A DNA stretch of 64,000 nt from Humulus lupulus (GCF_963169125.1 NC_084795.1:193414214-193478213); one strand, 5' to 3'; positions 10,613 through 20,454 are shown, counted from the first letter of the stretch. Translations and numbers: made by a program. The notes: generated from the sequence alone by a model not told the origin.

Positions 10613-11548
10613 TTAGTAGATGCGACGGCAGGACATGAATTATTGAGCTTCATGGACGCCTACTCGGGGTACAACCAGATTCCAATGAACCCAACAGATG
10701 AAGAGCATACATCATTCATTACGGATAAAGGGCTCTACTGTTACAAGGTGTTGCCCTCCGGGTTGAAGAACGCGAGTGCCACCTATGAAAGGTTGGTCAT
10801 TAAGATGTTCACTAACCAGATAGGAAGGAACATGGAGGTGTATGTTGATGATATGTTAGTAAAGACCAACAATGCAACAGAGCTCAATAAGGACCTTGGT
10901 GAGATGTTTGACACACTTAGGAAGTACCGAATGAAGTTGAATCGTGTCAAATGCACCTTTGGTGTATCCTTAGGAAAATTCTTGGGCTTCATGGTCAACT
11001 CAAGAGGCATCGAGGCCAATCCTGATAAGATAAAGGCCCTGATAGAGATGAGCCCGCCTAAGAACAAGAAGGAAGTGCAATGCTTAACGGGAAGGGTGGC
11101 GGCCCTTAATAGATTTATTTCAAGGTCAACCGATAAGTGCCTCCCCTTCTTTAACATCCTCAAAGGGAGAAAAAAGTTCGCTTGGGATGAGGGATGTGAA
11201 GAGGCATTTATCAAGCTAAAGGAGCACTTGGGGAAGCCACCCCTATTGGCGAAACCTGAGAAAGGCGAGAAGCTATACCTATACTTGGCAGTGTCTGAAC
11301 ATGCCATAAGCGCAGCCTTGGTTAAAGGGGAGAAGAAGCAGCAACAACCCGTGTACTATATCAGCAAGCGTTTGGTGGACGCAGAGAACCAGTACCCAGA
11401 GATTGAAAAGTTGGCCTACGCACTAGTTGTGGCCTCGAGGAAGTTGAGGCCCTACTTCCATGTGCACGCAATTGAAGTTCTCACGGATAGTCCTTTAAGG
11501 CAGGTCCTACATAAACCTGAGACCTCGAGGAGGCTGATGAAATGGTAG
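10613..11548 (+). CDS. Tat-2 reverse transcriptase (catalytic part) and RNase H
   Basis: The reading resumes after the TAG with LVDATAGHELLSFMDAYSGYNQI, FITDKGLYCYKVLPSGLKNASATYERL and [12 protein letters not shown], the YVDD catalytic box. The thumb follows (LGFMVNSRGIEANPDKIKAL, LNRFISRSTDKCLPFF). RNase H motifs then appear (LYLYLAVSEHAISAALV, VYYISKRL, HAIEVLTDSPLRQVLHKPE). The frame is open for 301 codons from an internal Met and stops at a TAG (11546-11548). RT copies element RNA into DNA in the particle; this is the best preserved RT in the window for the Tat type. Confidence 0.87.
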   Translation, partial: LVDATAGHELLSFMDAYSGYNQIPMNPTDEEHTSFITDKGLYCYKVLPSGLKNASATYERLVIKMFTNQIGRNMEVYVDDMLVKTNNATELNKDLGEMFDTLRKYRMKLNRVKCTFGVSLGKFLGFMVNSRGIEANPDKIKALIEMSPPKNKKEVQCLTGRVAALNRFISRSTDKCLPFFNILKGRKKFAWDEGCEEAFIKLKEHLGKPPLLAKPEKGEKLYLYLAVSEHAISAALVKGEKKQQQPVYYISKRLVDAENQYPEIEKLAYALVVASRKLRPYFHVHAIEVLTDSPLRQVLHKPETSRRLMKW

Positions 11549-11554
11549 ATCGAG

Positions 11555-12004
11555 TTGAGTCAATTCGATATCATGTATACCCTAAGAGCTTCCATCAATG
11601 GACATGTGCTGGCAGACTTTATAGTGGAGTTCACCCATCAGCCGAATGGAGGAAGAAGTGAAGAAGGGGAGCAGTCTGACATAGAGGAAGAACGAGGCGA
11701 TCTTGAGGAATGGAGTCTACATGTGGATGGGGCGTCCAATGAAGGAGGAACTGGAGCCGGTATCATGATGACAAGACCCGAGGGACACAAGATGTATTGT
11801 GCTATCCGGTTCGGGTTCGAGGCCTCTAATAACAAGGCGGAGTACAAGGCGCTCCTGGCTGGCTTACGTGTAGCCCAGGAGCTAAAAGTCACGCGCCTTC
11901 ATATTTTTAGCGACTCTCAGTTGGTGCTGTACCAAGTGAAGGGGGAATATCATGCGAGAGGACCCAAGATGGCAGCCTACTTGGAGAGGTTAAAGGCTAT
12001 CTGA
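11555..12004 (+). CDS. Tat-2 archaeal-type RNase H
   Basis: MSQFDIMYTLRASINGHVLADF links from RNase H; an acidic spacer (EEGEQSDIEEERGDLEE) follows, then LHVDGASNEGGTGAGIM, RPEGHKMYC, ASNNKAEYKALLAGL and FSDSQLVLYQVKGEYHARG. The D...E...D pattern and the order are those of the second RNase H of Tat elements. It is 149 codons long and ends at a TGA at 12002-12004. The next segment continues in another frame, so a small frameshift is present. Confidence 0.85.
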   Translation: MSQFDIMYTLRASINGHVLADFIVEFTHQPNGGRSEEGEQSDIEEERGDLEEWSLHVDGASNEGGTGAGIMMTRPEGHKMYCAIRFGFEASNNKAEYKALLAGLRVAQELKVTRLHIFSDSQLVLYQVKGEYHARGPKMAAYLERLKAI

Positions 12005-12170
12005 GACGGTTAGCAGCTTATAGCATAGAGCAGATCCCCAGAGAAAGGAATTCCCATGCTGATGCACTCGCGAAGCGGGCTTCCACCAAGGATGGGGATA
12101 TCCTGGAGTCGATACCCGTGGAGTACTTGCCCAAACCCAGCATCGTAAGCACGGACGTACATATGATTAG
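12005..12170 (+). pseudogene. Tat-2 RNase H-integrase linker, cut by Tat-3
   Basis: In a shifted frame the sequence reads AAYSIEQIPRERNSHADALAKRAS and VEYLPKPSI, the conserved linker that precedes integrase. It stops abruptly at 12170 where the Tat-3 LTR begins (TGTTGACCC). Integrase itself is absent from Tat-2 in this window. Confidence 0.75.
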
Positions 12171-12761
12171 TGTTGACCCAGATTTTGGTCAACTGACACG
12201 GAGTCAGAATATGCTTGATGTGAATAAATGCGTTGAAAAGAATCGAATGACAAAAGCAATAAGAACACAATATTTTATAGTGGTTCGGCCCCAGGATCTG
12301 GTAATGACCTACGTCCACTTAGATTGTTATTGATATGAGAATCAAAGGAGTGATCAAAGAACTAGGGTCCAATGAGTTTCACTAACCTCTGAAGAACAAT
12401 ACAATATTTCAAGTAGAATTACTCTAGTATCAAATAATTCGAAAGCCAAAAGTCCCTTCCTTGAGCTATCTTTCTCTATTTATAGGCTCAAGGGGGTTTA
12501 CACGAGATTGTTACAGATATTCTCTCCTGAATAATCGAATATTCAGGAGATTGTGTGAGTTAATTTCAGGATTTACAAAGATCTTTATTGGAACATCATG
12601 TTGTATGCGGAACCATCGACCAGACTGGTCGCAGGAAAGACTGGGCCGCTTATTGCCTATAATGTATCTTCTGGTCGATACACTAGCAGAGTTCCTCCAG
12701 ATGTCAGCCACATGTCCAGGAATCACTTGCCACGTCATCAATGCCAGTTTTTTGGATAACA
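12171..12761 (-). repeat. 3' LTR of Tat-3
   Basis: The 591-bp LTR runs on the minus strand from TGTTATCC (12761) to GGGTCAACA (12171). Orientation follows from the TATA box CCTATAAATAG at 12484-12477, the conserved GTGGACGTAGGTCATTACC...GAACCAC block downstream of it, and the polypurine tract outside 12761. A related LTR lies at 60360-60772. Confidence 0.87.
12477..12484 (-). promoter_or_regulatory. TATA box of the Tat-3 LTR
   Basis: TATAAATA on the minus strand sits inside CTTGAGCCTATAAATAGAG. The same block occurs in the related LTR at 60684-60691, which supports a conserved promoter. Confidence 0.7.
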
Positions 12762-12774
12762 TTTGCCCCCCAAG
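12762..12774 (-). promoter_or_regulatory. Polypurine tract of Tat-3
   Basis: On the minus strand CTTGGGGGGCAAA directly precedes the LTR start TGTTATCC. Tat-5 has the matching CTTGGGGGGTAAA at 62136-62124. It would prime plus-strand DNA synthesis. Confidence 0.75.
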
Positions 12775-12995
12775 TTTATTTATTACGAGCAATAAATAAA
12801 CTTTTGAATGAACGACCCTTCGGTGACCCCGCCATATGTGTCAGAACCCTTCGTATGTTCTTGGAAAAAGCAACCTACTCTTGTCTAATCATGACTTTTC
12901 GGTTCCCCAGTAATAATTCGACGGCTATCTTGTTTCCCCATGCTTCGAAAAAGGGGAAACTGATGATTACACCTTTTTAATGCCGCAGACAAACT

Positions 12996-13002
12996 TATAT
13001 AA
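12996..13002 (+). promoter_or_regulatory. Possible TATA box of the Tat-3 antisense gene
   Basis: TATATAA lies ~170 bp before a candidate first intron and outside the LTR, on the strand of the antisense gene. Tat-5 has TATAAAA in the equivalent place (62576-62582). The role is inferred from position only. Confidence 0.45.
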
Positions 13003-13597
13003 CACCTCTGAAGTTCTCTTTTTTCTTTTTATGCATGCCATTACTCATTCCAGAAACCCTAAAACCAGAGCTTTCGTCTTCTCCCAGAGACCGTTCTTCT
13101 GCACTCTCAAGATTCAGCCCGAGAGCTCCTCGATTTCCGAAGACTCTTTATCATTCTCCACGATCTTCTTTCTGGTATGTCTTTGAATCTTTATGTTTTG
13201 TATTTTTGTAATGCATGCTCCTGTATGTTGACTATTGAGTTTATCTTCTGGGTTGAGATGTTTGTCAATAGAATGTCTTGTAGGTGAAAAAGGTTACGAG
13301 TTAGTTTGATACTTGAGATCATACTTTTAGGACGTAAAATCAAAGTAAAAATTCGATTTTTAGGCCAGTCGAAAAAGAGGTTTTTCCCGCCCTAAGGGGA
13401 GTTGAAAAAGATTTTTTGAAAAACTTTTTGCTTTCACCCTTTGATCCGTTTCTCAAACTGTTCGTGTGGAAAATTTTAGCTTTTTGTTAGAATGTTGCTG
13501 TATAAAAGCTTGTCTTTTATACTCGATCAGCGTTATTCTAAAAAGCCTTTAAAAGTTCTCTATCCTCACCTCCCGATTCTTCTGTTTGCAGACTTTG

Positions 13598-16140
13598 ATG
13601 CCAGATTTGTGGGGAGCTGAACGGCCCATCGACGACGATCTTCTCGCCCAGTTGCTCGAAGGCGAAGAACAACCGACCGACTGAATTCACGAGATTCCTT
13701 TTTCACGATCTTCCTCCAGACCTCGTCCTTCTCCTCCTCAAATGGCTCGTTCCAAATCCTTAGGCAAGAAAAGACCTGAATCCGACGATAGTCCAAACCC
13801 TCCTGCCCAGCCTGATTCACAGGCCAGGGTTCCTTCGTCTAGTGGCCGAGAAAATCCTGCTCCTGACCCTAACATCCAAACTAGAGCCTGCCTTCGCCAT
13901 CAGAATCTGCCTAATGTCGAGTGGTATTTCTCCCCGACAAGCCTAGTGACTCCTAGGATGCTTGCTAACTACCTTAGGAAGTATCCCCTCACAGGGGTTA
14001 CTCTCAAAATTCCTGTTGCAGACCAAAGGGCTAACCTCCCCGGAGGTGTATAAAGTGCTTGGTCTCGGTACCACATAGAGGCGGGGGCTATCCTCCCTCT
14101 TCATCCTTTTTATCAGGGGGTGGCTAATTATTTCGATGTCACCCCCTTCCAGATTACTCCAAATGGATATAGAATGCTAGCCGCACTCTATATCCTATAC
14201 AAACTTAAAAAATGGCCAGAACCTACCCCCCATGAGGACAATTATCTCTTTGACCTCAAGTCCAACCCTCAACAGTATGGGACGGGCTTCTTCCATCTTT
14301 GTCACCAGGAGACAAACCGGACGTTCCTGAGTGCCACCACACACATATCCAATGTGGGGCAGTACAGCAAGGAGTACTTCCTTACTCCGGACATAACCAG
14401 CAACAACTTGGCCTTCGCTCGAGGAGGTAAGTGCTGCTTTTACTGGTCGGTACTTTTCATCAGCGAATTTCCCTTCATTTTTCTTAAAGTACATTTTTCC
14501 TTTCAGGCCCATGGTTACGTCTGAATGAAAATCTGAGGCTAGCTGGCCTCCTGGCTCCTCGCCATGAAACAAGAGGACCCGTGGTAGCCGATGCCACTGT
14601 CGAGGGGGTTCCCGAGGAGTAACCTCCTGCGTCCCCTCCACGAAGGAGGCCGATGGGGGTTACAATCAGGGAACCCATGGGCAATCCTTCTGCAGAAGGG
14701 CCTTCTGCTCCCCAAGGAAAGGGGAAGCAAAAGGCAAAAGAGCCGATTGTGGACTTGGGGGAATCCTCCGATGTAAACGGTACAGTAATTTTGGTTTTAA
14801 ATAGCTTGCCAATTCCCTGTCACTTGTTTGACGGGGGGGCAACTTTACATATACTCCAAATCTAGGGCCAGACTTCTTCGTGCCAGATAGTGAGTGTATG
14901 ACTAATAGAGTCAATAGTGTAGCAACCAGTAGTTGTAGCTCGGGTATTAACTTTGTGACCTCTTTTCTGTTTTATCGAGAGTTTTTATCTGCCTTTATCT
15001 TATCATTTGCATGTGTTTACTTGTATGCAGATATGGCCACTCCCAATGTTTTTGACATATACCAGGCTAAGGGGGAAGTAGAAGTTCCTTTGGTTTGGCG
15101 GAAGTCGTCTAGGAGACACAACAGCGAAACAAGTCAGGGACCCCCTGCCAAGAAGGGTCGAACAGAAGATTCTTCCAAGGACGTGCCAACTGGGAAAACT
15201 TCTGCTCAGCCTTCGGCTCCTACTGAAAAGGAAACTCCGCCTGTGATGACGACCCCTCAACCTGTAGCTACCAAGGAACAGACTCAGCGGGACGAAGCCC
15301 TCGGGGCCAAACTCTCGAACCGCGCTCTGGGAGCGGCCAAGGACCGCCTTGCACACATCGTGAGGTACGACCGTTGCAAGGAGGCGATGGATGAGGCAGA
15401 GACTATGGGGGTCGATCAAATTCTGAACAGGGCCCTAAATGAAATGGCCAGCGTAAGTGCTTCTTATCTCTTTGGCCTTAGTCTTGTATTCTTTGCAACA
15501 GGTTCTACTTTATCCTTTGTCCACAGGCTTGCTGACTGCAACTACCGCCCGCACCCGTGCCCAAGCTACCATCGACCAGGCTCGGGTGAAGGCTGTTGAG
15601 AGGTACTAGGTGAAAGCAGCCGAGGACCTTCTGGCTGCAGAGGCCAGGCATACGAAGGAAGGGGAGGCGGTCATTCAGCAGAGGGATGCTGCAGTGACAA
15701 AGCTATTAGAGGCTTAAGCTTCGAAGGCAGCTATAAGGAAACAGAGGGAGGAGTATCAGGAGTCCAGCCGAGTCCAATATTGAGAATGCAAGAGACTGGG
15801 TGAGGAGCTCAAGTCCAAGAACGAGGCCATCACTACTCTTGAGAGCCAAGTAGAGCAGCTGAAGATTTCCAATGCCAAAGATCTGGAAAGGTACAAGAAT
15901 GCGACGCTCTGGTGTTTTTATAACTTCTAGAAAAACAATCAAGGCGCCAACTTTGGTTATCTTTCAGAAGATGTTAGGAATGCTGAGCTGGCCCGCTGCA
16001 CTGCTCAACTGGCTGAAGAGGAGGCAAGAGCAAGGATCCCTGCTTCCCCAAACATCACTGGCGCAGAGGAAGAAGGAGTCGTTGAGGATGCGACCAATCA
16101 GAATGATGATAAAGACCCTCCTGCTCCCAACGTCTCTTGA
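13598..16140 (+). pseudogene. Tat-3 antisense gene (putative gypsy-type transposon protein, Transposase_28-like), five exons
   Basis: The gene runs opposite to gag-pol between integrase and the 3' LTR. A 5' UTR intron is likely at 13175-13591 (GT...TTTGCAG). Coding starts with ATG 13598, continues through an in-frame TGA at 13682 and TAA at 14051, and gives VEWYFSP, FDVTPFQITPNGYRMLAALYILYK and KEYFLTPDI. Further introns are 14427-14506, 14780-15030 and 15453-15526. Exon 3 has TAA at 14620. The last exon is charged and helical, likely coiled coil, with several stops, and ends at 16138-16140. Antisense ORFs at this place are known from Tat elements such as Grande and RIRE2; their function is unknown. 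Confidence 0.75.
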
Positions 16141-16824
16141 GATTTTATTATTATTTTTCCTTTCTTTTGATTACACGACCCACGGGTCATGATGTAAAGA
16201 CAATATCTTTTTTGAATTTGCTGCATGGGCAGCAAACTTTTCCTTTTATTTGAACAATTACATCCAAGCAGTGATGCTTGCGGTGTAAAAGATTGCTTTA
16301 TAATGTTATAATATTTTCATCTACTATAACATCTGTCCGCATGATCGAACTTAGCATAGTACTTTGGCTTGATTTAACAAAATATAAATTTTGAAAAATA
16401 CTCTAAGTACCTGAGCATGCTTTCACTCATTTTGTCCATGTGTTTACATACCTCATGGTACGCTTTGCCTTATATGCCCCCCAAGTAATCGAGGAGCTTT
16501 AGGTCCTTGGTCACTTGCATTGACCATGATCTGTTCGAACATTTCGGCTCGGGTGGAAAAGTAATACTTGTAATACAGCAAAACAACACACGTAATGAAC
16601 AAATACTTGTAAATATAAATTTACAAAGGTTGGCAAGAATGACTGGCTGCGCACAGTCCCTTATAATCTCGTATTAAAAATGGACTAAACATGTCTTTAC
16701 GAGTGATTCTAAAATAGAATCTTACATATACGAGCGATTAGCCATACATCCTGGCTAACCCTCTTTGCAAAACTTGTAAAAAGTAAAATTTAATACAAGC
16801 CAGTCCTTTAAAAAGGACTATTCA
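16141..16824. other. Spacer between the antisense gene and integrase of Tat-3
   Basis: There is no convincing coding frame here. It holds the 3' flank of the antisense gene, an AT-rich stretch, a copy of the polypurine-like tract (16476-16485) and the sequence after the integrase stop codon. It is where the two converging transcripts would meet. Confidence 0.6.
16476..16485 (-). promoter_or_regulatory. Second polypurine-like tract in Tat-3
   Basis: On the minus strand this reads CTTGGGGGGC, like the true tract at 12774-12762. The sequence on its plus-strand right side (AATCGAGGAGCTTT) resembles the flank of the Tat-5 tract (GTCGCGGAGCTTT at 62137). It lies between integrase and the antisense gene. 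Confidence 0.45.
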
Positions 16825-17509
16825 CTAATAATACTTGCGTAGGTGTTCTCCATTCCAATAACGTGGAACAAGATCTCCGTTTAGGCGTGCAAGTTTGTAG
16901 GTGCCCGGATGAAGGAATTCTTCAATCTGGTAAGGTCCTTCCCAATTAGGTCCGAGTACTCCAGTAGTAGGGTCACGGGTGTTTAAGAAAACTCGTCGTA
17001 GCACCAAGTCACCGACATTGAATTTTCTTTCTTTAACTTTGGAGTTAAAGTACCGGGCGACTTTTTGCTGGTACGCAGCAACTCGGAGTTGGGCCTTCTC
17101 CCGTATCTCGTCAATTGAGTCTAGGGACTCCATCATTAGTTGGCTGTTCTGGTCCTGGTCGTATGTTACACGTCGATGTGAGGGGGGATCTAACTCGACA
17201 GGTAACATAGCCTCATATCCATAAGCTAGGGAAAATGGGGTATGACCTGTCGCTGTTCGGTGAGACATTCTATACGACCAGAGGACTTCAGGCAGCTGCT
17301 CCGGCCACGCTCGTTTAGCATCTTCAAGCCTCTTCCTCAAGGTATCTTTAAGAGTTTTATTCACGGCTTTGACCTGCCCGTTTTCTTGGGGATACGCAAC
17401 TGAAGAAAAGCTTTTAATAATTCCATGCCTTTCGCAGAAGTCGGTGAATAAGTCGCTGTCAAACTGGGTTCCATTGTCTGAAATGATGTTTCGGGGCAAA
17501 CAATGTTCT
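16825..17509 (-). CDS. Tat-3 integrase, C-terminal half
   Basis: The open frame of 225 codons begins within QEHCLPRNIISDNGTQFD, containing the second catalytic Asp, and proceeds through FSSVAYPQENGQVKAVNKTLK with the catalytic Glu, VLWSYRMSHRTATGHTPFSLAYG, and the C-terminal GDLVLRRVF...GPNWEGPYQIEE region to a natural stop. The N-terminal zinc finger and first Asp are absent because the gene is cut at the Tat-4 junction near 17510. The remaining half has no stops, so it decayed little before truncation. Confidence 0.87.
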
Positions 17510-17651
17510 TGAGAAATATACCAAATCTTGCTCCATTTTTTATCTGTGTTTACTTTTCCTTAAAGTTTATTCTAAGTTCTTATATAAATATCATCTAACT
17601 CACCTTTGAGTTTTCCGATCTAATTTCGTTGACGAGATTTCACCGTCAACA
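17510..17651 (+). repeat. Remnant of the 5' LTR of Tat-4
   Basis: GAGAAATATACCAAATCTTGC...CACCGTCAACA matches the last ~142 bp of the 3' LTR (21453-21593) with few differences. The first ~1.4 kb is missing, and the sequence passes directly into Tat-3 integrase at ~17509. Confidence 0.85.
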
Positions 17652-17654
17652 GTT

Positions 17655-17671
17655 TGGCGCCGTCTGTGGGA
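17655..17671 (+). promoter_or_regulatory. Primer binding site of Tat-4
   Basis: TGGCGCCGTCTGTGGGA follows the LTR end by three bases, the same spacing as in Tat-2. Confidence 0.85.
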
Positions 17672-17719
17672 AGGACAAGCATCAAGCCAGTGTTCTTCCA
17701 TCACTTCCAACAAAGAAAG

Positions 17720-19189
17720 ATGCTAAGACGTTCAAAACGCCTACGACAAATACAAGAGGTTGAGGTTCACCGAGACGAAATAGAGCGGAGGGCCTCCAAG
17801 AAAGACCCCCCTCCGCCCGAGCATGGAGGTGGGCCAGAAGAACCTCTTCCCCCAGGGGAGGAGAGGGAAACATCGTCCCCAGCTATCCAGCCCGACGGAG
17901 GTCATTCAGAGCCACTAGTGTATCCACTTAACCGGCCCCGGTTGACCCCACGCTCAGGCCACCAAGACCCCGGTCCCTCGATGCACTGGCCAGGCAAGGG
18001 TCCCGGGGTACACTCGGTAAGTTCCAGCTCAAGGACGCGCTTCTACAAGGATGAGATTCACGAGTTGCATAAAAAGACTAGAAGGCTGGAAACCATGATA
18101 GAGAACATGCAGGAGGTTTTAAATGACCTACTGCAAGGGAAGTCAGGCATACCCCTCCTGAAGCATAAAGGGAAGGAGCATGAAAAAGGGGAAAACGCTG
18201 TCCCCATAGACGATGGGGGAACTCAACTTTCCACCAGTAAAACCCCCCGTGCAAAGTACCATGGGGGACCTAGGCTGACGAAATGTCCCCAGGAGCATAG
18301 GCAGGGAGAAGATGACGATCGTAAGAATGAGGCCGAAGTCCCCTCGAAAGAGGCACCTCCTGGCCTAAGAAAAGAGCTCCATGGGAGGAGGTCAGAAGTA
18401 AGACATGCACCCCCCGCGGTTCCCCCAAGGAACACGACCAAGGCAAGGGATCAGCCCAAGAACCCGCAAGACTCCTTATGCAAAAAGAGGAGGGGACTAG
18501 ACACCAAAATGCGAAGCCCTCGGGGCAAGATCACCACTGCGCTCAGGGGGCACATGGATGACGAAGAATTTGATCGTGACTCACCCTTCACAAGGGAGAT
18601 TCAGGCTGAGCAAGTGCCCACTGGCTTCAGAGAGCCTCGCATGACTCTGTACGAGGGTACGACAGACCCAAAATATCACATAGACTCTTTCAATAACTTG
18701 ATGAGGTTAAGAGGGGTCAACAACAGGGCAAAGTGTCATTGCTTTTTCGTTACGCTTAAAGGAGTGGCGTACAAGTGGTTCAAGAGGTTAGGGCCAGGAA
18801 CAATCGAGTCATGGCAACAATTCTCTGATGAATTTCTTCAGCAGCACCATGCAGCCTGTGATTACGTCATGCCAACTACCAGCCTCGCTAACATAAAACA
18901 AGGCGAGAATGAAAGTCCGAAGGACTACGTCCATAGGTTCAGTATGGAGGCAACAAAGGTGGGAGATTTTACCAAAGCGGAGCTCAAGATGGCTATTACA
19001 GCCGGAGTTCGTCCTGGAAGCAAGTTATGGGGGAGCATGCTCAAAAGAGAAGTTTCGGATTTGGATGACTTCTTCGAGAGAGCACGGAAGTACATACGTG
19101 TGGAAGAGGACCATAAGAACCTCCAAGTCGAAGAAAGCGAACCTTCCTCTGGTGGCCATACTACCAACACGTCTGGAGATTCCATATAG
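17720..19189 (+). CDS. Tat-4 gag, uninterrupted
   Basis: The first ATG is at 17720 (MLRRSKRLRQIQ), giving 489 residues; the frame is open upstream to the primer site without an ATG. The N-terminal third is Pro/Glu/Arg-rich and disordered. A heptad-like stretch (IHELHKKTRRLETMIENMQ) may be a coiled coil, and the Retrotrans_gag capsid-like region lies at about residues 315-460 (DPKYHIDSFNNLMRLRG, SWQQFSDEFLQQHH, LANIKQGENESPKDYVHRF). It ends with a TAG at 19187-19189, before the YCQYHKDIGYTTAEC segment that the longer Tat-2 Gag has. No stop occurs in 1.47 kb, unlike every other gag here. It would form particles; RNA packaging is inferred. Confidence 0.9.
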   Translation: MLRRSKRLRQIQEVEVHRDEIERRASKKDPPPPEHGGGPEEPLPPGEERETSSPAIQPDGGHSEPLVYPLNRPRLTPRSGHQDPGPSMHWPGKGPGVHSVSSSSRTRFYKDEIHELHKKTRRLETMIENMQEVLNDLLQGKSGIPLLKHKGKEHEKGENAVPIDDGGTQLSTSKTPRAKYHGGPRLTKCPQEHRQGEDDDRKNEAEVPSKEAPPGLRKELHGRRSEVRHAPPAVPPRNTTKARDQPKNPQDSLCKKRRGLDTKMRSPRGKITTALRGHMDDEEFDRDSPFTREIQAEQVPTGFREPRMTLYEGTTDPKYHIDSFNNLMRLRGVNNRAKCHCFFVTLKGVAYKWFKRLGPGTIESWQQFSDEFLQQHHAACDYVMPTTSLANIKQGENESPKDYVHRFSMEATKVGDFTKAELKMAITAGVRPGSKLWGSMLKREVSDLDDFFERARKYIRVEEDHKNLQVEESEPSSGGHTTNTSGDSI

Positions 19190-19288
19190 AAGGGGACCTC
19201 ATGCTAGAGGGGTCGCTGACCATGTTTGAGATCGAACGAAGACCCTCTAGCCATAAAAGTCCCCACCCGAGGGGAAATCACCTCAAAA
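19190..19288. other. Spacer between gag and minisatellite in Tat-4
   Basis: A short sequence without pol similarity, where related autonomous elements would continue into Gag C-terminus and protease. It marks the point where pol was lost. Confidence 0.5.
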
Positions 19289-19755
19289 GTAGACGCCTCC
19301 AAAAAGGGTCTCCAAAGTAGACACCTCCAAAAAGGGTCTCCAAAGTAGGCGCCTCCAAAAAGGGTCTCCAAAGTAGACGCCTCCAAAAAGGGTCTCCAAA
19401 GTAGACGCCTCCAAAAAAGGTCTCCAAAGTAGGCACCTCCAAAAAGGGTCTCCAAAGTAGACGCCTCCATAAAGGGTCTCCAAAGTAGGCGCCTCCAAAA
19501 AGGGTCTCCAAAGTAGACGCCTCCAAAAAGGGTCTCCAAAGTAGATGCCTCCAAAAAGGGTCTCCAAAGTAGACGCCTCCAAGAAGGGTCTCCAAAGTAG
19601 ACGCCACCAAAAAGGGTCTCCAAAGTAGACGCCACCAAAAAGGGTCTCAAAAGTAGACGCTATAAAAAAGGGTCTCAAAGTAGACGCTTCCGAAAAGGGT
19701 CTCAAAGAAGATGCTTGCAAAAAGGGTCTCAAAGAAGACGCTTGCGAAAATAGTA
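19289..19755. repeat. 28-bp minisatellite, about 17 copies, in Tat-4
   Basis: The unit GTAGACGCCTCCAAAAAGGG plus TCTCCAAA repeats head to tail with a 28-bp period from 19289; the last few units are 27 bp (TCTCAAA ending) and more diverged. Common variants change GACGCC to GGCGCC or GACACC. Because 28 is not a multiple of three and the unit has no minus-strand stop, three overlapping minus frames stay open for 110-198 codons as a by-product. Confidence 0.93.
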
Positions 19756-19938
19756 CTATGCCTAATGACGAGAAGGACGCTTCTCGCAAGATATAATAAG
19801 CGCGCGTGAAGATATATAAAAGGATAACTAGAACCCAAGGGGTCAATATATCCTTATAGGTGCAACCAAAGTGCACCACAGAGAGACCTACCGAACCCCC
19901 TTTCGCGTGGGTTCCAAAGGACCTCGAACATGATAGAT

Positions 19939-19980
19939 AAAAAAAAAAAAAAAAAAAGAGAAGAAGAAGAAGAATAAGAG
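19939..19980. repeat. Poly(A) and GAA-type simple repeat
   Basis: A run of about 19 A is followed by GAGAAGAAGAAGAAGAATAAG. It lies in the non-coding spacer upstream of the Tat-4 polypurine tract. Confidence 0.9.
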
Positions 19981-20034
19981 AATAATAAAAAGGAACGAAA
20001 GAGTCTACAAGAATGCCTAAAGGCCTCCCTATAG

Positions 20035-20046
20035 ACTGGGGGGAAG
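20035..20046 (+). promoter_or_regulatory. Polypurine tract of Tat-4
   Basis: ACTGGGGGGAAG immediately precedes TGTGGATGCC, the start of the 3' LTR. The placement is that expected for the plus-strand primer. Confidence 0.8.
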
Positions 20047-20454
20047 TGTGGATGCCAAAAATTCACCAAACAAGAAAAACAAACAAAAGAAGTTTCTAGT
20101 CCCTTAAAAAAGTAAGCAGCTAAGGGGCACCAAAGGCGCTAAGTACGCGATGAAGGCAGAAGGTTATTACAGGCCATCAAAGTGTTAGACACTCGCAAGG
20201 CTCTAGGCCTCACGAGGTCATTCCAGGCCTCCAAGCTGCATCACCGTGTTAGATGCCTCTGTCATGCACACATGGCCCTTATCCATGCCCCTCAAAGTTA
20301 AGGCCCCATCCTCACGAACACCACTCCAGCAGCACCCCGTTGCACCCCGCACATGCCAACACCTCATGCGCCTAGCCTTGCCCTGAGGTGTCCCACACCA
20401 AGGACCTCATGCCAAGGAGACATTTCGCACCTAGGATGTATTCCACGTCTCACC

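Noticed and set aside
19289..19755. CRISPR-like array
   Set aside because: The 28-bp units follow one another directly; there are no spacers.
19204..19879. Three overlapping minus-strand frames (110-198 codons) encoding a 28-residue repeat protein
   Set aside because: They result from a 28-bp unit lacking minus-strand stops, read in all three frames. They lie in the non-coding spacer of Tat-4 and have no leader or codon signature of a gene.
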